Assembly: GCA_032209605.1 (NCBI GenBank)
Contig: JASFXZ010000001.1
Span: 19,052,256-19,116,255, forward strand
Direction of reading: 5' to 3'
Length of the DNA: 64,000 nucleotides
DNA from: Mactromeris polynyma
Taxonomy: Eukaryota; Mollusca; Bivalvia; Venerida; Mactridae
Part shown: positions 60,001 to 61,785 of the stretch, one piece after another
Layout: each line of letters opens with the position of its first letter
Numbering within the stretch: the stretch's first letter is position 1
The notes under the pieces: generated by a model
What the model saw: the letters and a program-made list of their open reading frames with translations, nothing else
The model's database searches: none
Told to the model about the DNA's origin: nothing
Made by a program: the position numbers and the translations under genes

Positions 60001-61499
60001 AGTCCATCAGATATATTTGACATCTTTATAATTCATGTTTAACAAAGTAACACTAATAGTACTAACCGAAAACGAATCAATCGATGCCGGCCGTCAGCAG
60101 TTGTTGGTATAATTTACAAACGGCGAGTATTTAATTAAGGGGAACAACTCTGCAATTCTCATGCTTCGGTAGGGACTAAAACGCAACACGTCACATAACC
60201 CTGCTGTGTGAACAGGGCAATGCGCAATTATTTGGGCGCTGGTTAGTACACACCAAACACAGCCCTATACGGCGAGATAGCTTGGCATCAGCCACATAAT
60301 AAGCAGATTTTTTAAAAAGATTTTTACATACTGTTTGTCTGAAATGGGCAGTAGGTGTATTTTATCCAAAATATTACTAAATTAGAAATCACGCGGTTCC
60401 TTAGTTTCTTTTCATTTTCTTTTTTTTCAATTTTCCTACCAATATACTTGTATTCTTAGTAGGTAATACGTTTCATGCCTTTGTTTGTATGAATGTATGT
60501 TTGTTCTGTAGTACTGACTGTCTTTGTGCTGTTTCAAAATTGTGTTGATTAACCAAAGGCGCGTAGTATGCCAAGTATGTAAATATAGATATATATGTAA
60601 ACGATGTGCAGCTATAACAAGTGAATAACCTCCTCAGCAATCCACGATTCAAGATACATTTTGTTTATCATAAGTAAAATCATTAAAACCTGGTAAACAT
60701 TTTACATTTGTACATTGAATTAGTGATAAATATATTGCTACTGAGCTCTGAGCTATTACGAGAAATAAATCACTACCACTGCGAGATAAATACACATTAA
60801 TGTGGTAAAATATGTACTTACAAGTCTTGAAAAAAATACTGAACGCTTTCCGTTTACCTAATTTAGTACTGCGAAAAACAAATGTATTAGGCGTAAAAAA
60901 TATGTTTGTTTCAGATTTCCCGACCTACCCTATTTTTCGCCCCGCCCTCAAAACATTTGTTCGCGTGTTAACAATTTTTCCTTTTGATAAATTTCTTTGT
61001 GTGAAATTGTCTTAACGTCCATATATCTGCCAAGTCGTTAGACGCTTTACGAGTATTCCAGCTATAGAGCGTTATATTCACATTGATTAAACATTAAGAC
61101 AAAGGGGATTTGTCTTTTAGCATATATTCATTTAAATCTATTTTTAATTTGCTAAAAAAAATCTCCAATTTTTTTAAAAAATTCCGACCTCTACCTACCA
61201 TATTTTTTTGGGGGTATGAAACCTGAAACAAACATAGATTTAAGGCCTTACTTAAAGACATGTAGGTAAATTCTATCTTTAATTATCCTATAGAGTTGTA
61301 CCTATAATAATATGATTTAAATTCTGAGTCTTAATATCTCTTAAATAAATATATATAATCACAGTACCTTGTATTGCCCGTTACTGTCTGGAGTGGTTGT
61401 ATAACTTATTGTTCCACCTAGAAAACGGTGTTTGTCCCTGTCCACTGCAACAATCCATGGCAACAAAGTCAAAATAATAAATTTCACCTTACTCCACAT
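1..61499 (-). CDS. Giant modular secreted protein, 77 coding exons, 3' end beyond window
   Basis: Partial multi-exon gene, 2,594 codons from the ATG at 61499-61497 to the last exon in the window (68-129). Exons were found by GT-AG borders plus motif similarity, and every junction keeps frame, which is strong evidence for an intact gene. Domain order: signal peptide (about residues 1-19), N-terminal domain (20-246), then 16 three-exon beta-sandwich-like units in eight pairs, interleaved with 13 EGF domains. The units recall the Ig-like/cadherin-like/HYR-like repeats of large invertebrate secreted proteins (for example a W-x-P...G-T..ICI.A.D..G pattern in unit 1); that family link is by eye. 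The EGFs lack an obvious D-x-[DN]-E calcium-binding start. Likely extracellular, possibly adhesive, matrix or recognition role (inference). The left edge cuts the gene inside an intron after unit 16. Only c43 is weakly supported. Confidence 0.9.
68..129 (-). CDS. c77: unit 16, exon 3, last exon in window
   Basis: 62 nt, phase 2>1. GDEKNERGFNSINFAPVLKI, matching the GDER class. It leaves in phase 1, so an EGF exon is expected next, beyond the left edge. Confidence 0.65.
260..403 (-). CDS. c76: unit 16, exon 2
   Basis: 144 nt, phase 2>2. QVSSCGTNGDGTHVF, GTCITDVAIKTGSA, EACISAG; nearly parallel to c67. Confidence 0.85.
1187..1290 (-). CDS. c75: unit 16, exon 1
   Basis: 104 nt, phase 0>2. PHFAESLPNGTHVVCK, then C-x5-C-H (CKPDSQCHIPVVT); split Cys TG/T. 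Confidence 0.85.
1692..1708 (-). CDS. c74: linker microexon between units 15 and 16
   Basis: 17 nt, phase 1>0, GVLNTL. AATTTCAG acceptor, GTAAG donor. Confidence 0.65.
1959..2005 (-). CDS. c73: unit 15, exon 3
   Basis: 47 nt, phase 2>1. MNVDEICVEVDMQSG. Confidence 0.85.
2360..2521 (-). CDS. c72: unit 15, exon 2
   Basis: 162 nt, phase 2>2. PILGYHDTDLAIVSGP opening, VTCVKGTPG, FCLQTTTDGTNH end. Confidence 0.85.
3110..3240 (+). repeat. Dispersed repeat B, copy 1
   Basis: Contains acaccaagcaagcaaattca and catctatctgcagccc and ends at agcgctttgat. The reverse complement matches copies at 46120-46215 and 49525-49625 (GCGCTG...GATGAATTGTGGATTTGCTTGC). Confidence 0.45.
3650..3812 (-). CDS. c71: unit 15, exon 1, fused with linker
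   Basis: 163 nt, phase 1>2. SMIPGVKNMPN, then CDTKHECCVPVQY; Pro split CC/A. The acceptor (TTTGAAG) is weaker than most. Confidence 0.8.
4279..4404 (-). CDS. c70: EGF domain 13
   Basis: 126 nt, phase 1>1. VCDSITCMNDGKC, then VCMCPSGFSGDEC: six cysteines. Confidence 0.9.
4759..4872 (-). CDS. c69: EGF domain 12
   Basis: 114 nt, phase 1>1. GSCQKLHCKNGGSC, then VCQCLLGFLGNDC: six cysteines. Confidence 0.9.
5225..5280 (-). CDS. c68: unit 14, exon 3
   Basis: 56 nt, phase 2>1. LSGEERHLLFETKDTSNT. The acceptor is CTACAG; an AG eight bases further in would create a stop. Confidence 0.85.
5567..5704 (-). CDS. c67: unit 14, exon 2
   Basis: 138 nt, phase 2>2. QVDLCEPVARR, DKCITDVAMKTGAA, PVCISAG. Confidence 0.85.
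6132..6241 (-). CDS. c66: unit 14, exon 1
   Basis: 110 nt, phase 0>2. PHFDGSTLTNGTHVVC, then C-x5-C-H (CMPTSECHLPVIT); split Cys TG/C. Confidence 0.85.
6660..6676 (-). CDS. c65: linker microexon between units 13 and 14
   Basis: 17 nt, phase 1>0, GHNTTK. TATTTCAG acceptor, GTAAG donor. Confidence 0.65.
6815..7100 (+). pseudogene. Tc1-like transposase remnant
   Basis: Reads FQQDNALSHTARVTMDFLR, then LTVLDWPS, stop, SPDLNPIEHLWDELGRR, QPVPQTL and further matches to the Tc1 DDE C-terminal half. The FQQDNA and PDLNPIEHLWDELG motifs are diagnostic of Tc1/mariner transposases. At least three stops and a frameshift: a dead fragment inside the intron between c64 and c65. Confidence 0.85.
7219..7265 (-). 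CDS. c64: unit 13, exon 3
   Basis: 47 nt, phase 2>1. MNIDEICVNIHVNTG, nearly the same as c73. Confidence 0.85.
8159..8326 (-). CDS. c63: unit 13, exon 2
   Basis: 168 nt, phase 2>2. PILAHHDRSLTVTSGP opening, VTCINGTIG, LCLQTTTNGTRDG end. Confidence 0.85.
8754..8916 (-). CDS. c62: unit 13, exon 1, fused with linker
   Basis: 163 nt, phase 1>2. STVLPGVDNVPNG, then CDSVNNCCLSVSY; Pro split CC/T. Confidence 0.85.
9196..9402 (-). mobile_element. Mariner-like end fragment
   Basis: On the minus strand the segment opens TATACGAGGTGTGTCCAAAA, the typical mariner inverted terminal repeat with a TA flank, and runs on as AT-rich leader. No matching opposite end or transposase was found nearby, so this is a partial copy. 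Confidence 0.45.
9885..9990. repeat. Dispersed repeat C, copy 1
   Basis: tttctacatatggactggatatgc, ccccgtgcgtacacg, aataagctgaaagttgaaca. Matches 58180-58285 block for block with scattered differences. Confidence 0.4.
10069..10194 (-). CDS. c61: EGF domain 11
   Basis: 126 nt, phase 1>1. PCMSQICNHGGKC, then VCVCMTGYMGTTC. This module has a single EGF where its neighbours have two. Confidence 0.9.
10812..11118. repeat. Minisatellite, cttaaaacct units
   Basis: Irregular tandem array of cttaaaacctctt with variants (ctcatctcttaaaacctcttaaat). In the intron between c60 and c61. Confidence 0.8.
11256..11311 (-). CDS. c60: unit 12, exon 3
   Basis: 56 nt, phase 2>1. GGEKRHYVAEIVELNFT, GEKR motif. 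Donor GTACGT. Confidence 0.8.
11677..11808 (-). CDS. c59: unit 12, exon 2
   Basis: 132 nt, phase 2>2. ECVKSCGGN, NGLCKSTVVWVTG, SVCITAG. Confidence 0.85.
11815..13735. other. Intron between c58 and c59, no gene seen
   Basis: About 1.9 kb AT-rich intron without recognisable repeats, exons or RNA genes; a plus-strand frame of 114 codons at 12953-13297 has no recognisable motif. Confidence 0.4.
13742..13848 (-). CDS. c58: unit 12, exon 1
   Basis: 107 nt, phase 0>2. PEFVRSLPDGTRVLCK, then C-x5-C-H (CKPNASCHLPVIT); split Cys TG/C. Confidence 0.85.
14323..14339 (-). CDS. c57: linker microexon between units 11 and 12
   Basis: 17 nt, phase 1>0, VSQSTS. An internal CAG inside it could act as a competing acceptor but would break frame. 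Donor GTAAG. Confidence 0.6.
14617..14660 (-). CDS. c56: unit 11, exon 3
   Basis: 44 nt, phase 2>1. KQEETCFLIDVHHK: E-x-CF closing strand. Confidence 0.8.
14945..15115 (-). CDS. c55: unit 11, exon 2
   Basis: 171 nt, phase 2>2. PVVSGYDMDINITSGP opening, TRTCVEASVG, KLCIQTSSQVV; homologous to c63. The last codon is split AT/G rather than Gly. Confidence 0.85.
15205..16395. repeat. Minisatellite, about 50-52 bp units, interrupted
   Basis: Left part has about four units with cacctacatacacgtattt; right part about eight units with caccagcagacatgcatttaag. Both share GCAGC[CT]TTT and TATTTACTTGA, so they are diverged halves of one array, split by the retroposon at 15434-15945. Ends 40 bp before c54. 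Confidence 0.8.
15434..15945 (-). mobile_element. Retroposon 3' fragment inserted in a minisatellite
   Basis: The tandem array 15205-16395 is interrupted after GCAGCCTTTT by (AAT)n and about 500 bp of unrelated DNA. On the minus strand this ends AATAAAGATG followed by (TTA)n, the tail style of molluscan non-LTR elements. Contains a 27-bp near-perfect palindrome at 15711-15737. Confidence 0.5.
16435..16543 (-). CDS. c54: unit 11, exon 1, short form
   Basis: 109 nt, phase 1>2. AQMSHFDDRFAVPKVVSC, then C-x5-C-C; Pro split CC/G. It lacks the LPGV segment (about 16-18 residues) present in c45, c62 and c71, though the phase still fits. Confidence 0.8.
16950..17650. repeat. Dispersed repeat with GGCCAT palindrome, copy 1
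   Basis: Contains gacggccctatatcgttcacccgag, then further on ggaggtgtttctactatatacatatagg..aacaagg and gcagccatgttttttg. The same ordered blocks occur at 26505-26835 and a shorter version at 20238-20400. Blocks of this kind are common in bivalve DNA (recollection). Confidence 0.5.
17656..17772 (-). CDS. c53: EGF domain 10
   Basis: 117 nt, phase 1>1. LCNNFVCLNGGSC, then VCECPATYTGLQC: six cysteines. Confidence 0.9.
18730..18846 (-). CDS. c52: EGF domain 9
   Basis: 117 nt, phase 1>1. GPCQKLHCLHGGVC, then VCECPGNYSGVTC. The QKLHC-x-[HN]GG motif is shared with EGF 12, suggesting these two descend from one copy. Confidence 0.9.
19186..19235 (-). CDS. c51: unit 10, exon 3
   Basis: 50 nt, phase 2>1. 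GGDERNLIVESKSPSSI. No cysteine, as in other late even units. Confidence 0.85.
19547..19687 (-). CDS. c50: unit 10, exon 2
   Basis: 141 nt, phase 2>2. EQVKQCGQGMPGVHI, SDGICSANITIA, TMCISSG: four-cysteine pattern of the even-unit exon 2. Confidence 0.85.
20238..20400. repeat. Dispersed repeat with GGCCAT palindrome, copy 2 (short)
   Basis: Starts acaagagggccaagatg and continues gtcgttcacctgagtcacc; only the first block and its flank are kept. Confidence 0.4.
20451..20557 (-). CDS. c49: unit 10, exon 1
   Basis: 107 nt, phase 0>2. VDPPDGSRFACLPNKVCH, C-x5-C-H form; split Cys TG/T. Donor GTACGT. Confidence 0.85.
21059..21072 (-). CDS. c48: 14-nt linker microexon between units 9 and 10
   Basis: 14 nt, phase 1>0, GTQPS. 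Strong acceptor (CTTTTCAG) and donor (GTAAGA). The smallest exon in the gene; needed to keep frame. Confidence 0.6.
21226..21272 (-). CDS. c47: unit 9, exon 3
   Basis: 47 nt, phase 2>1. INVDEMCFEVGFKSS, same pattern as c64 and c73. Confidence 0.85.
21533..21700 (-). CDS. c46: unit 9, exon 2
   Basis: 168 nt, phase 2>2. PLIGFQDNGL opening, VTRCFTGTPGQ, and CYQTTTDGTNK near the end; very close in layout to c63 and c72. Donor GTACAA. Confidence 0.85.
22020..22179 (-). CDS. c45: unit 9, exon 1, fused with linker
   Basis: 160 nt, phase 1>2: the EGF-to-unit linker, separate in older modules, is part of the exon here. TLPGVEGI motif, then CKGTEPCC. The last codon is Pro split CC/A. Confidence 0.85.
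22729..22854 (-). CDS. c44: EGF domain 8
   Basis: 126 nt, phase 1>1. PCRGFKCMNFGKC, then SCICQNGFSGDNC: six cysteines. Confidence 0.9.
22860..24020. other. Intron before EGF 8, no clear exon
   Basis: Degenerate atatcagcaatgtaaatatc repeats at 22920-23060, a small gagaagtgacttctcc foldback near 23120, otherwise plain AT-rich DNA. The missing exon 3 of unit 8 should lie between here and 24366. Confidence 0.4.
24024..24040 (-). CDS. c43: tentative unit 8, exon 3
   Basis: Frame demands a 2>1 exon between c42 and c44. This 17-nt candidate (GFTTPS) satisfies phase and has AG and GT borders, but lacks the GDER/E-x-C motif and a good polypyrimidine tract. The true exon may be elsewhere in the 1.5-kb intron. 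Confidence 0.2.
24366..24518 (-). CDS. c42: unit 8, exon 2
   Basis: 153 nt, phase 2>2. NNCIKDVSV parallels the CITDVA motif of later even units; ends RRLCLQLVLPG. Confidence 0.85.
24907..25031 (-). CDS. c41: unit 8, exon 1
   Basis: 125 nt, phase 0>2. RPYFVLPTL, then MCHVKKSCHLEI; split Cys TG/T. Confidence 0.85.
25437..25459 (-). CDS. c40: linker microexon between units 7 and 8
   Basis: 23 nt, phase 1>0, AVAETVDK. TTTTTCAG acceptor; GTTAGT donor. Confidence 0.65.
26007..26047 (-). CDS. c39: unit 7, exon 3
   Basis: 41 nt, phase 2>1. SLTADEICTTLNVQ: DE-x-C closing strand. Confidence 0.85.
26330..26473 (-). CDS. c38: unit 7, exon 2
   Basis: 144 nt, phase 2>2. TLELGYTDGRIFVVAKQ opening and TFKLCQQIMLA ending, matching the RPILGYHD class of exon. 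Confidence 0.85.
26505..26835. repeat. Dispersed repeat with GGCCAT palindrome, copy 3
   Basis: Best copy: agggccatgatggccct is a perfect 8-bp hairpin, then atcgctcacccgag, a short array of tttacgaaataataatt, and the actatatacatatagggaac block ending at gcggccatctgttttg. In the intron between c37 and c38. Confidence 0.5.
27114..27211 (-). CDS. c37: unit 7, exon 1
   Basis: 98 nt, phase 0>2. NFIGDSAIPGEINC, then C-x5-C-S (CKVRDLCS). Confidence 0.85.
27497..27534 (-). CDS. c36: linker microexon before unit 7
   Basis: 38 nt, phase 1>0, DATTVDPSEISSS. TTTTTTCCAG acceptor, GTAACT donor. Confidence 0.7.
27932..28048 (-). CDS. c35: EGF domain 7
   Basis: 117 nt, phase 1>1. GCQLLQCTNGGFC, then FCICPKGFAGTTC: six cysteines. 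Confidence 0.9.
28264..28328 (-). CDS. c34: unit 6, exon 3
   Basis: 65 nt, phase 2>1. TIGEERCFNLAILKTADAHG: the GEER motif also found in c60 (GEKR), c68 (GEER) and c51 (GDER). Confidence 0.85.
28954..29130 (-). CDS. c33: unit 6, exon 2
   Basis: 177 nt, phase 2>2. Has an extra cysteine cluster (TTCDQCMMGVNDTGNC) not seen in other units, and ends MCLELSIR. Confidence 0.85.
29617..29735 (-). CDS. c32: unit 6, exon 1
   Basis: 119 nt, phase 0>2. RPYFLEPSLP, then CAENSVCH; split Cys codon TG/T at the end. Confidence 0.85.
30177..30202 (-). CDS. c31: linker microexon between units 5 and 6
   Basis: 26 nt, phase 1>0, DVTSINAWL. Pyrimidine-rich acceptor (TTTTCTTTTTAG) and GTAAG donor. Confidence 0.65.
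30754..30797 (-). CDS. c30: unit 5, exon 3
   Basis: 44 nt, phase 2>1. TVTDEMCFKVNVITG: closing strand with the DE-x-CF pattern. Confidence 0.85.
31340..31504 (-). CDS. c29: unit 5, exon 2
   Basis: 165 nt, phase 2>2. Begins LTVAFGYRSP and ends LYRICLQIQNSLG; split Gly GG/T. Confidence 0.85.
31560..32170. repeat. Degenerate minisatellite, about 46-48 bp
   Basis: Repeated cagtgtcgagatactggttggg, then tggccggcacctagactacca, about a dozen copies with many changes. In the intron between c28 and c29. Open frames through it are by-products. Confidence 0.7.
32291..32394 (-). CDS. c28: unit 5, exon 1
   Basis: 104 nt, phase 0>2. Contains FQCVKDQNCSVSL, the C-x5-C-S form of the motif. Confidence 0.85.
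32724..32752 (-). CDS. c27: linker microexon before unit 5
   Basis: 29 nt, phase 1>0, DSGNSTSAPT; polar, Ser/Thr-rich linker. TTTCAG acceptor, GTAAGT donor. Confidence 0.7.
33118..33231 (-). CDS. c26: EGF domain 6
   Basis: 114 nt, phase 1>1. PCQPGENICQNNAYC, then VSCICQLGFTGSHC: six cysteines. Confidence 0.9.
34299..34476. mobile_element. MITE, pogo/Tigger-like, 178 bp
   Basis: Starts CAGTAAAACCTC and ends with the imperfect inverse (GAGGTTATACTG), flanked by TA on both sides. Internal GACCACC...GGGTGGTC arms make it foldback. Nested inside the 4.1-kb transposon. A second family member is at 48264-48430. Confidence 0.6.
35588..37074 (-). CDS. Two-exon CxxC protein carried by the transposon
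   Basis: Exon 1 36863-37074 (starts MAASSAACYFKV, GTAAGT donor), exon 2 35588-35769 (TTTTCAG acceptor), joined in phase 2 to give 130 residues. N-terminal half is acidic/neutral; the C-terminal half has CFHC, then 24 residues later CESC, a C-x2-C...C-x2-C zinc-ribbon-like layout, and a basic tail (KIKKRK) that could be nuclear targeting. Codons and GC content differ from the surrounding AT-rich DNA. An AATAAA-type signal lies near 35230. I do not recognise the family; a transposon accessory protein or captured host gene are both possible. Confidence 0.65.
37284..37589 (+). pseudogene. Divergent CxxC reading frame broken by one in-frame TGA
   Basis: From ATG 37284 the frame reads MFGTERRGLDEFRLRALAH..., VQCYLCNGVVRK, then TGA at 37410-37412, and continues in the same frame as PWIVDDDVAVAARR, CRECRWIAEC, ending at TAA 37587-37589 (102 codons in all). 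Paired cysteines on both sides of the stop and GC-rich composition suggest decayed coding sequence rather than chance. It starts 210 bp from the start of the minus-strand CxxC gene, so the two share a head-to-head promoter region. An intron or a short 42-residue protein are alternatives. Confidence 0.35.
38135..38245 (-). CDS. c25: EGF domain 5
   Basis: 111 nt, phase 1>1. PCDSTSCYNGGHC, then FTCECPPNFIGDKC: six cysteines. The following intron holds the 4.1-kb transposon. Confidence 0.9.
38907..38962 (-). CDS. c24: unit 4, exon 3
   Basis: 56 nt, phase 2>1. LINYQQRCFQIRLYEPNS. The 5' part of this exon and its acceptor lie inside a 210-bp tandem duplication; a second copy with a possible 39-nt in-frame exon is at 39134-39172. 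Confidence 0.8.
38921..39339. repeat. Recent 210-bp tandem duplication across exon c24
   Basis: Positions 38921-39130 recur at 39131-39339 with one clear mismatch (gaatccggtt/gaatccagtt). The left copy includes the 5' portion and acceptor of exon c24. Confidence 0.9.
39134..39172 (-). other. Possible optional duplicate of c24 (39 nt)
   Basis: The upstream copy of the tandem duplication repeats the c24 acceptor and coding start. Reading through hits a stop (CTG TAA), but a GTAATA donor two bases before that stop gives a 39-nt, phase 2>2 exon that would insert 13 residues in frame ahead of c24. No transcript evidence can be seen; it may equally be skipped. Confidence 0.3.
39610..40270. repeat. 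Degenerate minisatellite, about 30 bp
   Basis: Units like aaaacgacacatagcggtac and acaaccagtc, more than 20 copies, drifting in length. Runs up to the donor of c23. Minus-strand frames through it are repeat-derived. Confidence 0.75.
40275..40409 (-). CDS. c23: unit 4, exon 2
   Basis: 135 nt, phase 2>2. RQIGPCVAEVSF, then REICFQSS. The degenerate minisatellite at 39.6-40.27 kb begins immediately downstream of its donor. Confidence 0.85.
40582..40697 (-). CDS. c22: unit 4, exon 1
   Basis: 116 nt, phase 0>2. MNFIDPTPKDG, then CSKNVSCH. The last codon is a Cys split TG/T, as in all even-numbered units from here on. Donor GTTAGT. Confidence 0.85.
41207..41911. mobile_element. Pogo/Tigger-like nonautonomous element, 705 bp
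   Basis: Terminal inverted repeats CAGT[TC]GAA[CA]CCCGTTATG followed by TCGACAT (23 of 25 agree) with TA on both flanks, the pattern of pogo/Tigger ends. GTCGACAT is repeated several times just inside each end, which may mark transposase-binding repeats. No transposase frame seen. In the intron between c22 and c21. Confidence 0.7.
42140..42180 (-). CDS. c21: linker microexon between units 3 and 4
   Basis: 41 nt, phase 1>0, PQKDPTSLQYAQKN. Frame requires a 1>0 exon here. GTAAGT donor. Confidence 0.65.
42807..42853 (-). CDS. c20: unit 3, exon 3
   Basis: 47 nt, phase 2>1. TSQVEKCYQIKLVQD, matching other closing strands (E-x-C-[FY]). Confidence 0.8.
43671..43850 (-). CDS. c19: unit 3, exon 2
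   Basis: 180 nt, phase 2>2, the longest exon of its class. Ends EGHFACIIASHG with split Gly codon GG/C. Confidence 0.85.
44199..44317 (-). CDS. c18: unit 3, exon 1
   Basis: 119 nt, phase 0>2. SAEVAFVPPTLQAGSTLVC; the next cysteine is ten residues on rather than the usual C-x5-C spacing. Confidence 0.8.
44816..44841 (-). CDS. c17: linker microexon before unit 3
   Basis: 26 nt, phase 1>0, VKGSMSSLN. Needed to convert the phase 1 exit of EGF 4 to the phase 0 entry of c18. Strong polypyrimidine acceptor (TTTTTTTCAG) and GTGAGT donor. Confidence 0.7.
45258..45356 (-). CDS. c16: EGF domain 4
   Basis: 99 nt, phase 1>1. GCENIDCNDDGLC, then VCKCSSGYTGSQC: six cysteines with a compact central loop. 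Confidence 0.9.
46120..46215 (-). repeat. Dispersed repeat B, copy 2
   Basis: Contains agagcgctgaagac, tttgtggatttgcttgcttgg and acttgtttgtaaacaaatta; opposite orientation to copy 1 and about 3.4 kb from copy 3. Lies in the 1.4-kb intron after c15, which holds nothing else recognisable. Confidence 0.45.
46746..46790 (-). CDS. c15: 15-residue two-cysteine exon
   Basis: 45 nt, phase 1>1, encoding DNCPEQGADKASCPV. It sits between EGF 3 and EGF 4 in the same phase as EGF exons but is far too short for a complete EGF. Splice sites (GTAG acceptor, GTATG donor) are acceptable. It may be a relic of an EGF or a spacer. Confidence 0.65.
46961..47485 (-). other. Unassigned 174-codon open frame in the c14-c15 intron
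   Basis: Open from 47485 to the stop at 46961. The C-terminal 100 residues look protein-like (DKTGSGEDLCTGDTYLSNW, IGDIMLAPYKCDLVD, SGVSCIIQPYNREL, DGGESSQCDLSTH). It sits between two exons that already join in phase 1, and I find no donor in phase 1 to make it an in-frame cassette. It could be an alternative terminal exon, an old insertion, or chance. Confidence 0.2.
47643..47759 (-). CDS. c14: EGF domain 3
   Basis: 117 nt, phase 1>1. FCTTNATCSQRGIC, then YTCECIDRFTGSEC: six cysteines. The donor is a weaker GTTTAT. Confidence 0.9.
47981..48076 (-). CDS. c13: EGF domain 2, lacking cysteines 1 and 3
   Basis: 96 nt, phase 1>1. TLLNPCLNGGLYRTTGVCYC, then LSGFAGPNC. By alignment with its neighbours, cysteine 1 is Thr and cysteine 3 is Tyr, while cysteines 2, 4, 5 and 6 remain. 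In EGF domains 1 pairs with 3, so a whole disulfide has gone. Frame and splice sites are intact. Confidence 0.85.
48264..48430. mobile_element. MITE, same family as 34299-34476
   Basis: CAGTAAAACCTC start, AATTAAGAAC and GACCACC interior blocks, GGGTGGTC near the end, TA on each flank; right end has drifted (..ATACGG). Lies in the intron before EGF 2. Confidence 0.55.
48590..48703 (-). CDS. c12: EGF domain 1
   Basis: 114 nt, phase 1>1, residues about 479-516. Six cysteines: PCVSNPCRNSAIC, then TCSC and RC in a GTFTCSCIPNFFGKRC ending. No calcium-binding start. Confidence 0.9.
49435..49481 (-). CDS. c11: unit 2, exon 3
   Basis: 47 nt, phase 2>1. EQSDETCIMSEIEPA, the E-x-C closing strand before the first EGF block. 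Confidence 0.8.
49525..49625 (-). repeat. Dispersed repeat B, copy 3
   Basis: Contains aaagcgctgttagcgctgaat, gatgaattgtggatttgctt and acttgtttgtaaacaaatta. Confidence 0.45.
50977..51144 (-). CDS. c10: unit 2, exon 2
   Basis: 168 nt, phase 2>2. Ends HGEKQLCFIATNSNG, parallel to unit 1 (..TICITAQDDTG). The Gly codon is split GG/A. The intron upstream of it (towards c9) contains the 43-bp minisatellite. Confidence 0.85.
51175..52870. repeat. 43-bp minisatellite, about 31 copies
   Basis: Unit: gaccttgcgcttattacag, tttacaacaatgataatg, tccatt. Very homogeneous to 52510, then degenerate units to 52870. Variants (gcgc/gcac/gtgc; ttatt/ttact) are grouped, showing local duplication waves. In the intron between c9 and c10. 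Confidence 0.9.
53018..53115 (-). CDS. c9: unit 2, exon 1
   Basis: 98 nt, phase 0>2. PVFIDIPAPEQ followed by CPIHTTCF, a C-x5-C pair followed by F rather than H or C. Confidence 0.85.
53924..53961 (-). CDS. c8: linker microexon between units 1 and 2
   Basis: 38 nt, phase 1>0, encoding ADKFNHSHNAPSA: small and polar, as expected for a flexible linker. Good acceptor (ATTTCAG) and donor (GTAAGT). Confidence 0.7.
54493..54536 (-). CDS. c7: unit 1, exon 3
   Basis: 44 nt, phase 2>1. VDSAEDTCVLLHVM gives the closing strand of the unit, with the conserved E-x-C pattern of exon 3 in most units. Confidence 0.8.
54995..55162 (-). CDS. c6: unit 1, exon 2
   Basis: 168 nt, phase 2>2. Contains VTLTWRPLVNTIGTQTICIT followed by AQDDTG, the clearest Ig-like/cadherin-like signature in the protein. 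The final Gly codon is split GG/T by the intron. An alternative acceptor 12 nt downstream would also keep frame. Confidence 0.85.
55581..55714 (-). CDS. c5: unit 1, exon 1
   Basis: 134 nt, phase 0>2. LSPPQFVSPTPPNGHKF is the fullest form of the P-x-F...P..G opening shared by all units. This first unit lacks the C-x5-C pair found in most others. Confidence 0.85.
56148..56309 (-). CDS. c4: N-terminal domain, last part
   Basis: 162 nt, phase 0>0, 54 codons (residues 193-246). Contains DTWIAVAVVVRDY, a beta-strand-like stretch, and ends in GYTNFQ before a GTAATC donor. One cysteine only, near the start (NCQVKI). Confidence 0.85.
56880..57075. repeat. Short minisatellite, about 20 bp
   Basis: aagtaaatggcgaaagttgaa units, about nine copies. 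In the intron between c3 and c4. Confidence 0.65.
57340..57478 (-). CDS. c3: N-terminal domain, VSDADGD segment
   Basis: 139 nt, phase 2>0, residues 146-192. Carries IKMAVSDADGDALKC, an acidic D-x-D-G-D loop of the kind seen in cadherin-like and Ig-like extracellular domains. The split Lys codon (AA/A) joins c2 exactly. Confidence 0.85.
58180..58285. repeat. Dispersed repeat C, copy 2
   Basis: ttttctacatgtggaccgga, cccccgtgcatggacatgg, aataagctgatcttgttcaaca. Upstream (58040-58180) is unusually GC-rich and probably belongs to the same element. Confidence 0.4.
58443..58747 (-). CDS. c2: N-terminal domain, largest exon
   Basis: 305 nt, phase 0>2, residues 45-145. Contains GWVLGTGPCGPGC near its start and a second cysteine pair (HCEGSGC), then a segment ending in FSISYNDTLDV. 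Its opening continues the LGGTISY strand of c1. This kind of opening recurs in large uncharacterised invertebrate extracellular proteins (recollection, unverified). Confidence 0.85.
58990..59850 (-). mobile_element. Cluster of tRNA-derived SINEs
   Basis: Two tRNA-like heads on the minus strand: 59385-59430 (TGGTTAATGC box A, GGTTCGATCCC box B) and 59748-59815 (CCAGTGGTAAAAC, GGTTCGATTCC, with a Thr TGT-like anticodon arm). The second is followed by a body with GGACGAGAC, CCGAGGTCCCGTGT and GCACGTAAAAGAACC, which recalls the conserved central domain of bivalve SINEs (from memory). A box-A fragment is at 59001-59032, and a block with GAGGTCGCCGCGCACATTTT occurs twice (59070s and 59460s). Not functional tRNA genes. 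Confidence 0.6.
59851..61367. other. Right half of intron 1, no gene seen
   Basis: AT-rich. Two related short stretches (gacctaccctatttttcgccc near 60920; acctctacctaccatattttttt near 61185) suggest a small repeat. No exon, RNA gene or transposase seen. Confidence 0.4.
61368..61499 (-). CDS. c1: start codon, signal peptide
   Basis: 44 codons, phase 0 out. Starts MWSKVKF, then hydrophobic IILTLLPWIVAV, giving a classical signal peptide with likely cleavage near residue 19. The rest (FLGGTISYTTTPDSNGQY) begins the N-terminal domain. An in-frame ATG follows only 11 nt of exon sequence after the acceptor. Donor at 61367 is GTACTG. Confidence 0.85.
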
Positions 61500-61785
61500 A
61501 TTTAGATCTCCTAAAATAAAATGTCAAAATACAACTGTGTTACATTACTACTACTACGTGCTGCAGCAAAAAAACGTGCACAGTATGCATGTATACAACT
61601 TTCGAAATATTTAATGCATATTCAAATTAAAATTGCAAATTAGACTGATTCTGGAAGTAAAATTAATTATAACTGCTAAAAAAGAAATGATCAAAGCGTA
61701 ATGTTACATCGTATCAAGCTCTCAACATTTAATTATCCATATTGGCTGACGCCGCCTGTTCTCAAATACACCAACACTGGCTTAC

